Part shown: one piece after another, positions 59,840 through 64,000 of the stretch
How positions within the stretch are numbered: the first letter of the stretch is position 1
Layout of the letters: each line of letters begins with the position of its first letter
Source: Didemnitutus sp041906465
GTDB lineage: Bacteria; Verrucomicrobiota; Verrucomicrobiia; Opitutales; Opitutaceae
Length of the DNA stretch: 64,000 nt
Assembly: GCA_041906465.1 (NCBI GenBank)
Contig: JAYRJE010000003.1
Coordinates: forward strand, 248,001 to 312,000
Reading direction: 5' to 3'
The notes under the pieces: generated by a model
Seen by the model: only the letters and a program-made list of their open reading frames with translations
What the model was told of the DNA's origin: nothing
The model's database searches: none
Made by a program: the position numbers and the translations under genes

Positions 59840-60397
59840 ATGGCGCAGGATCCCGACCTCGAATCGGTCCGGGCTCTCCAAGCCGGGGATGACGCCGCGC
59901 TGGGAGAGTTGATGACGCGACACAAGGAGCCGCTGTTCCGGTTCCTGTGCCGCTACACGCACAACGAGACCATTGCCCGCGATCTCGCGCAGGAGGCGTT
60001 TGTCCGGGCGTATTTCAAAATCCAGAGCTTCGAGCCGCAGGCGAAGTTCGCGACGTGGCTGTTTCAGATCGGCCTGAATCTCGTGCGAGATTTTTCGCGG
60101 AGCAAACACGCCAAGCGCGAATCGCTGCACGCCCCGTGGGACACCGCCGCGAACGAGTCGGAGGCGGCCAATCTCGGCAGCCCGGCCGAAAAGGCAGATC
60201 GGGCGGAACAACTGCAGCGTGCCCGTGCCGAAATCGACCGGCTGCCCGACGATCTGAAATCGGCATTGATCCTGACGGTGCTGGAGGACCTCACGCATCA
60301 GCAGGCGGCTGAATTGCTCGGCACGACACCGAAGGCCATCGAGGCGCGGGTCTACCGGGCTCGAAAAATCCTACGCGACTCGCTCTTCGGCGGGTGA
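59840..60397 (+). CDS. ECF sigma factor, CnrH-like
   Basis: A 185-residue ECF sigma. Region 2: RHKEPLFRFLCRYTHNETIARDLAQEAFVRAYF; region 4: LPDDLKSALILTVLEDLTHQQAAELLGTTPKAIEARVYRARKIL. It starts six bases after the sensor gene. In the proposed cascade the CnrX-like protein detects metal, the CnrY-like anchor frees this sigma, and it turns on the efflux and storage genes around it. Confidence 0.85.
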   Translation: MAQDPDLESVRALQAGDDAALGELMTRHKEPLFRFLCRYTHNETIARDLAQEAFVRAYFKIQSFEPQAKFATWLFQIGLNLVRDFSRSKHAKRESLHAPWDTAANESEAANLGSPAEKADRAEQLQRARAEIDRLPDDLKSALILTVLEDLTHQQAAELLGTTPKAIEARVYRARKILRDSLFGG

Positions 60398-60655
60398 TCA
60401 CAGGCGACATCGTTGTCGCGGGCGGTGAGGCCGGTTAAACGGAAGAGGCCGGCCGATCCCTCAAAAAGAGTTTCCGCTTTGTGCGTCGTGAATTTCCCTG
60501 TGGCTAATCGCCCCGTAACGGGGCCGCGGCGTCTCTCTCGGATCGACCGCTCCTTTCCACCGTCGGGCGACGCGGCGCGCGCCTGATTGGTGAGCTGGGC
60601 CGCGGGGTCTAAGGTAGATTGCAAACCATCAACCCTCAACAAGGAGACACCTGCC

Positions 60656-61009
60656 ATGGCACATGAAAAATACCACCATTTTATCGAAGCCTGTAACGAC
60701 TGCGTCGCTGCGTGCGAACATTGCGCGACGGCCTGCCTGAGTGAAAAGGACGTGCGCCAAATGGAGCGCTGCATCCGCCTGGACCGGACCTGCGCCGGCA
60801 TCTGCGCGTTCGCCGCGCGAGAGATGGCTTCGGACTCCGAGTTCGCCGACCGGATCTGTCAACTCTGCGCGGAAGTGTGCGACGCGTGCGGCGAGGAATG
60901 TGCGCGCCACGACATGGAGCACTGCCGCGAATGCGCGGAAACCTGCCGCCGCTGCGCTGAAGCGTGCCGCGAAATGGCGGGCATGGGGGCAGATCGGAGC
61001 AGCCGATAA
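60656..61009 (+). CDS. Cys-rich four-helix-bundle copper storage protein (Csp type)
   Basis: A 117-residue protein from ATG 60656 with an AAGGAGA site 9-15 bases upstream. It contains 18 cysteines in CxxC/CxxxC patterns along four helices (EACNDCVAACEHCATAC; CIRLDRTCAGIC; CQLCAEVCDACGEEC; CRECAETCRRCAEAC), the hallmark of Csp proteins, which line the bundle core with Cys to hold many Cu(I) ions. No signal peptide, so a cytosolic Csp3-type. The 258-base gap before it probably holds its promoter. Confidence 0.9.
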   Translation: MAHEKYHHFIEACNDCVAACEHCATACLSEKDVRQMERCIRLDRTCAGICAFAAREMASDSEFADRICQLCAEVCDACGEECARHDMEHCRECAETCRRCAEACREMAGMGADRSSR

Positions 61010-61026
61010 CATCAACCCAGCCCACC

Positions 61027-61596
61027 ATGATTCACACGACTACGTTCACTCGCGGCATGGCTCTGTTCGCCTCGCTCGCAATGGCTGTTTCGGTGTTCGC
61101 CGCCGCACCGGCGCCGACGCGAAGCCAGCAAAACTTCGAGGTGCGCTTCCTGACCGAGATGATCGACCATCACGCGATGGCCGTGATGATGGCCGATTTG
61201 TGCCTGGAGCGTGCGGTTCATCCCGAACTTCACGCGATGTGCGAGCAGATCCGCGAAGCGCAGATGGAGGAAATCGTGACGATGCAGACATGGTTGTCCG
61301 ATTGGTATGGCCTCCAACACGACCCGCAGATGACCCCAGGCCAGCAGAAGCAGATGGAGAAACTGGCGTCACTGAGCGGCGCGGATTTCGAGATCGAGTT
61401 CATGAAGACCATGATTCGCCACCACTGGAAGGCGGTGGTCCGGGCCAGGCAGTGCCAGGATAAAGCGTATCACCCGGAATTGATCGACCTCTGCGAACAG
61501 ATCGTCAGCACGCAACTCGCTGAGATAAATCAGATGGGCGACTGGTTGTGCGAGTGGTATCGGATCTGCCATTACCACGACGGTGGAGAAGAATGA
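61027..61596 (+). CDS. DUF305 exported protein
   Basis: A 189-residue protein with a signal peptide (about 1-25). Two ferritin-like DUF305 half-domains: FLTEMIDHHAMAVMMADLCL and FMKTMIRHHWKAVVRARQC, each with the HH metal-type motif, and interspersed Cys, Met and His residues. DUF305 proteins are common in copper resistance loci. It follows the Csp gene by 17 bases, likely in one transcript. Confidence 0.88.
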   Translation: MIHTTTFTRGMALFASLAMAVSVFAAAPAPTRSQQNFEVRFLTEMIDHHAMAVMMADLCLERAVHPELHAMCEQIREAQMEEIVTMQTWLSDWYGLQHDPQMTPGQQKQMEKLASLSGADFEIEFMKTMIRHHWKAVVRARQCQDKAYHPELIDLCEQIVSTQLAEINQMGDWLCEWYRICHYHDGGEE

Positions 61597-61638
61597 CCCT
61601 CTCCGTTCTGGAAGCCCAAGCCTCGCTTGGGCTTCCTG

Positions 61639-61812
61639 CTACCCGGCGGAAAGCACAGAAGGTAACGCGCAGGAGCTGTGGTTGCCTGAGTGAGTCGACG
61701 GAGTCGTAGCGCCGTGCCCGTCGTGCGACGACGGACCACCACCAGGGATGCACATGCAGCCGGAGATACCGAGCGTCGCGACGGCGAGGAGGAGTAGAAC
61801 GAGCGATTTCAT
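61639..61812 (-). CDS. 57-residue His-rich lipoprotein
   Basis: ATG 61812 overlaps the TGA of the upstream gene (61809-62222) by four bases. The signal peptide ends in lipobox ISG-C19. The mature 39 residues (C-M-C…GGGPSSHDGHGATTPSTHSGNHSSC) are rich in His, Ser, Gly and Cys. No family is known to me. Coupling with a DUF3347-like protein and the metal-binding composition suggest a periplasmic metal scavenger. Confidence 0.6.
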   Translation of the reverse strand: MKSLVLLLLAVATLGISGCMCIPGGGPSSHDGHGATTPSTHSGNHSSCALPSVLSAG

Positions 61813-62222
61813 GGGGAAGATTTCACTTTGCCGCAGGTGGGCATCTTTTTTCCGAGATAGGGATTCGAGATTTCACGGGAGGTCTGGAGCCAGTCGGCTT
61901 CGACCATGGGGCAGTGAACGATCACGAAGCCGGGCGAGCCGGCGGCGAGCGCGATCGCCTCGGCACTGAGTTTCTTGAACGCGATGCGCGCGGTGTTAAG
62001 CGAGTCGGCGCGCGCGATCACGGCAGCGTTCGCGTTGTCCGACATGCCACCCGCAGTGGCACGCGCTGCCTCCAGGTTGTCGGCCGCCAACTCGGCGCGG
62101 ATCGCCTCGTAGCTGGCGAGCATCTGCCGCTCGGTCTCGGTGAGCGATTTGCCTGCCGCGAAACTGCTCGTCGCGGCAAGAACTAGGATCGAGAGTGCGA
62201 ATAACCGCTGGATCAGTGTCAT
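61809..62222 (-). CDS. DUF3347-like copper-binding exported protein (copy 2)
   Basis: A 137-residue protein with a signal peptide (MTLIQRLFALSILVLAATSS, cleavage near AAG). A helical hairpin (LASYEAIRAELAADNLEAAR) precedes VHCPMVEADWLQ and NPYLGKKMPTCG, the same pattern as copy 1. It heads a two-gene unit with the 57-residue lipoprotein, on the strand opposite its neighbours. Confidence 0.78.
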   Translation of the reverse strand: MTLIQRLFALSILVLAATSSFAAGKSLTETERQMLASYEAIRAELAADNLEAARATAGGMSDNANAAVIARADSLNTARIAFKKLSAEAIALAAGSPGFVIVHCPMVEADWLQTSREISNPYLGKKMPTCGKVKSSP

Positions 62223-62455
62223 CTGTTCTTCAACGACGCGCGGCGGGGCGATCCCACGCGTTTTCCAGAGATTCTCTCCGCGTTTCTTGGGGTGGGAACC
62301 GTGACGACGAACAGGGCTAATACTGCGTGGAGCGGCGTGGTGTTGCCGGCAGCAAAAGATGCGCAGGAAATCGCAACAGATTTATCAGGGGCTTCCCCAC
62401 AGGATGCGTTTAACTGGTAGGAAACAATCCAACCGTCAGCGAACGCTACTCCGCC

Positions 62456-62836
62456 ATGAAAACGAACCAGACCCTGCTCCTCGTCGCGCTCCTCGGATTC
62501 TCCGCCGCGATCTCGCATGCCGGCCCGCCGCCGGAATTTTTCAACCAAACGCTCAAGCTCGCCAAGGCGAAGACGCACCAGGTGGCATCGGTCACCAAGG
62601 CCGCCAAGCCCGCGATGGCTTGCGATGCCTGCAAGGTGACGCCGGTGCGCGAAGTCCGCTACCGCGGGCCAGCCAGCAAGGCTGTCACCGAGTGGGTGAA
62701 CGTCGGTGAGAAACATTCCTGCCCGAAATGCGGTGGCGCGATCGAGACCCGCAACGGCAAGGTCGCGGCCGATATGGAGCAGAACTGCCCCATCTGCCGC
62801 GAGGCCTCCTGCTGCCCCACGGCGGCGAGCCACTGA
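62456..62836 (+). CDS. small exported Cys-rich protein
   Basis: A 126-residue protein with a signal peptide (about 1-22). Cys pairs are MACDACK, SCPKCGG, CPICREASCC: a zinc-ribbon-like or copper-binding arrangement. No family name. The position within the copper region suggests metal binding. Confidence 0.65.
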   Translation: MKTNQTLLLVALLGFSAAISHAGPPPEFFNQTLKLAKAKTHQVASVTKAAKPAMACDACKVTPVREVRYRGPASKAVTEWVNVGEKHSCPKCGGAIETRNGKVAADMEQNCPICREASCCPTAASH

Positions 62837-63082
62837 AGCCTTTGAGTCGCGACGTGAGCTGTTTGGTCAAGGTGTGTTCCCGTCACCAGCCAGCTACGTC
62901 CAGCGCGCGCCGCGACTCCTCTTCCCGGCGGCCGACCGACAAGCGATGAACTCCCTCCACAACACGTGCATCTCCGCGCAACGTGTTTCTCTGGGCCACG
63001 TGGATGGACTGCATTCATCGCCCATGAGGCGGCCGTCGGGCTACTTTCCCCCGCACTGGTCCCAAGTCTGACTCTCTCTCTC

Positions 63083-63814
63083 GTGAAACCTGGAAAACTT
63101 CTCATCCTCTGCACGCTCGGATTCGCGTTATCGCTCCATGCCCGTGCCCAGCACACCCACGCCGAAAGCTCCCCGGCTTCGGCGGCGAAGACTACCGCTC
63201 CCAGCACCGCTTCTGCGCAGCTAGGTGCGGAGGCGCTGAAAACGCTCGCGGTGGCGATGAGCAACGTCGCTGCCGCCCTCGCGAATGACGATCTCGCCGC
63301 CTACGGCGCGCTGCAGCCAACGGTGCGCGGTGCGTTTCACGATCTGGCGGATGTGGACGCGGGTCTCGCGAAGAGTCTCTCCGAAAACTTGGCCGATCCC
63401 TTGCCTCTGCGCTCCAATCTCGATGACGCGCGCAAGGGCTTTGGTCGATTCAGCACCGCCGTCGCGGACGCCATGCGCGAGCGGAAGCTCCTCCGCGCTG
63501 CGAATCTCCGGCTCTTCGAGTGCCAGATGGCGCCGGAAATCGGCACGGGCCGCTGGCTGCAATCGGGAGCGGGCGCCAAGAATCCCTTCTTCGGCTCCGC
63601 CATGCTCACCTGCGGCACCGAACTCGACCGCCCGGTCGCCAAGGGGTTGCCGCCGGGTCATCCGCCGATCGGTCATCTCACCGACGCCGAGAAGGCGCGT
63701 TACTCCGGGCCGAACGCAACCAAGCCGGCGAACGACGCTGGTTGCGGCAGTTGCGGCATGAGCAAGGCCGCGATGGCGGCCGGTGAACCCTGCGAGCACG
63801 ACCACAAGAAGTAA
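63083..63814 (+). CDS. DUF3347-like copper-binding exported protein (copy 3, extended)
   Basis: A 243-residue protein. GTG 63083 is chosen because it opens a signal peptide (KPGKLLILCTLGFALSLHAR) that upstream ATGs would bury. After HTHAES come the helical hairpin (about 55-150) and the metal segment CQMAPEIGTGRW … NPFFGSAMLTCG; an extra C-terminal part adds CGSCGMSKAAMAAGEPCEHDHKK, giving more Cys, Met and His ligands. Five bases on, another gene starts. Confidence 0.72.
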   Translation: MKPGKLLILCTLGFALSLHARAQHTHAESSPASAAKTTAPSTASAQLGAEALKTLAVAMSNVAAALANDDLAAYGALQPTVRGAFHDLADVDAGLAKSLSENLADPLPLRSNLDDARKGFGRFSTAVADAMRERKLLRAANLRLFECQMAPEIGTGRWLQSGAGAKNPFFGSAMLTCGTELDRPVAKGLPPGHPPIGHLTDAEKARYSGPNATKPANDAGCGSCGMSKAAMAAGEPCEHDHKK

Positions 63815-63818
63815 GTCC

Positions 63819-64000
63819 ATGAAGAATTTCCGTCCCATTGTCGTTATCGGCATCTCGAGCCTGAGCGCGTTGTCAGCCATCCTTTCCGGATGCGTTGGCG
63901 TCGCCGCGCAGGGCGAGAAGGAAGCCAAACAAGCCGTCGCCGAGGTCACGAAGGTGCTCGGTGACGAGGCCAATGCGCCGCAATTGCCGGCGCTCACGCC
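63819..64000 (+). CDS. outer-membrane lipoprotein, probably TolC/CusC family (partial)
   Basis: ATG 63819 begins a frame that leaves the window. The N-terminus (MKNFRPIVVIGISSLSALSA) has a lipobox ending ILSG-C25, followed by a helical AKQAVAEVTKVLGDEANAPQLPALT, which resembles the mature start of CusC-like lipoproteins. Too little remains to be certain. Confidence 0.5.
   Translation, partial: MKNFRPIVVIGISSLSALSAILSGCVGVAAQGEKEAKQAVAEVTKVLGDEANAPQLPALT

Overview
The window looks like chromosome of a high-GC member of the Verrucomicrobiota, most likely Opitutaceae-like. Reasons: a chlamydia-type class Ic ribonucleotide reductase with a three-ATP-cone alpha subunit (PVC superphylum), an Oar-like TonB-dependent receptor with a carboxypeptidase-regulatory-like N-terminus, GC-rich dispersed hairpin repeats between genes, and small passenger cassettes (GxxExxY, four-helix-bundle) flanked by inverted repeats. 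No rRNA, tRNA or CRISPR array was seen.

Layout. 1-2.5 kb: end of an NTF2-like gene, a small exported protein, and a REP-associated tyrosine transposase element with 25-bp inverted termini sitting between two truncated genes (DUF4019-like and DUF262-like). 2.5-7.3 kb: nrdB-nrdA on the minus strand with promoter and terminator. 7.7-11 kb: TonB-dependent receptor. 11.4-17 kb: DUF4412 protein, acyl-CoA thioesterase, and a minus-strand operon of SGNH esterase, outer-membrane barrel, cupredoxin and class III adenylate cyclase. 17-20.7 kb: ybbA-ybbP ABC exporter genes, divergent from the esterase as in the E. coli tesA/ybbAP arrangement, with a GxxExxY cassette wedged between ATPase and permease. 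21-25.5 kb: FKBP isomerase, polyphosphate glucokinase, FAD oxidoreductase, and a LytS/LytTR two-component pair. 26-31 kb: MacAB-type tripartite exporter (adaptor, ATPase, two permeases), again with a cassette (four-helix-bundle protein) between ATPase and permease. 31-35.5 kb: two tandem paralogous TPR-like membrane proteins. 35.5-46.3 kb: large NMP kinase, U32 peptidase, MFS transporter, LysR regulator, ECF sigma/anti-sigma-like/PDZ operon, DUF4199 and AIM24 proteins.

46.5-51.6 kb is an accessory island, visibly less GC-rich than its surroundings. Its core is a tightly overlapping minus-strand operon: an OGG-like HhH-GPD glycosylase, a small poly-glycine protein, a PfkB kinase fused to a nucleoside 2-deoxyribosyltransferase, and a QueC-like 7-deazaguanine synthase, with a divergent XRE regulator and three unknown small proteins beside it. 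QueC-like and OGG-like proteins are accessory genes of type IV CBASS, but no CD-NTase and no TGT homologue is present here. This is the best candidate in the window for an undescribed nucleobase-centred conflict system.

51.7-64 kb is a heavy-metal (probably copper/silver) resistance region: CusAB/CzcAB-type RND genes facing away from a plus-strand run holding an NTF2-like protein, a DUF3347-like protein, a TolC-like channel, a CnrYXH-like anti-sigma/sensor/ECF sigma set, a Cys-rich Csp-type copper-storage protein, a DUF305 protein, two more DUF3347-like proteins, a 57-residue His-rich lipoprotein and the start of another outer-membrane lipoprotein. The sigma cascade probably controls the efflux genes while the small Cys/His/Met-rich proteins buffer metal in periplasm and cytoplasm.
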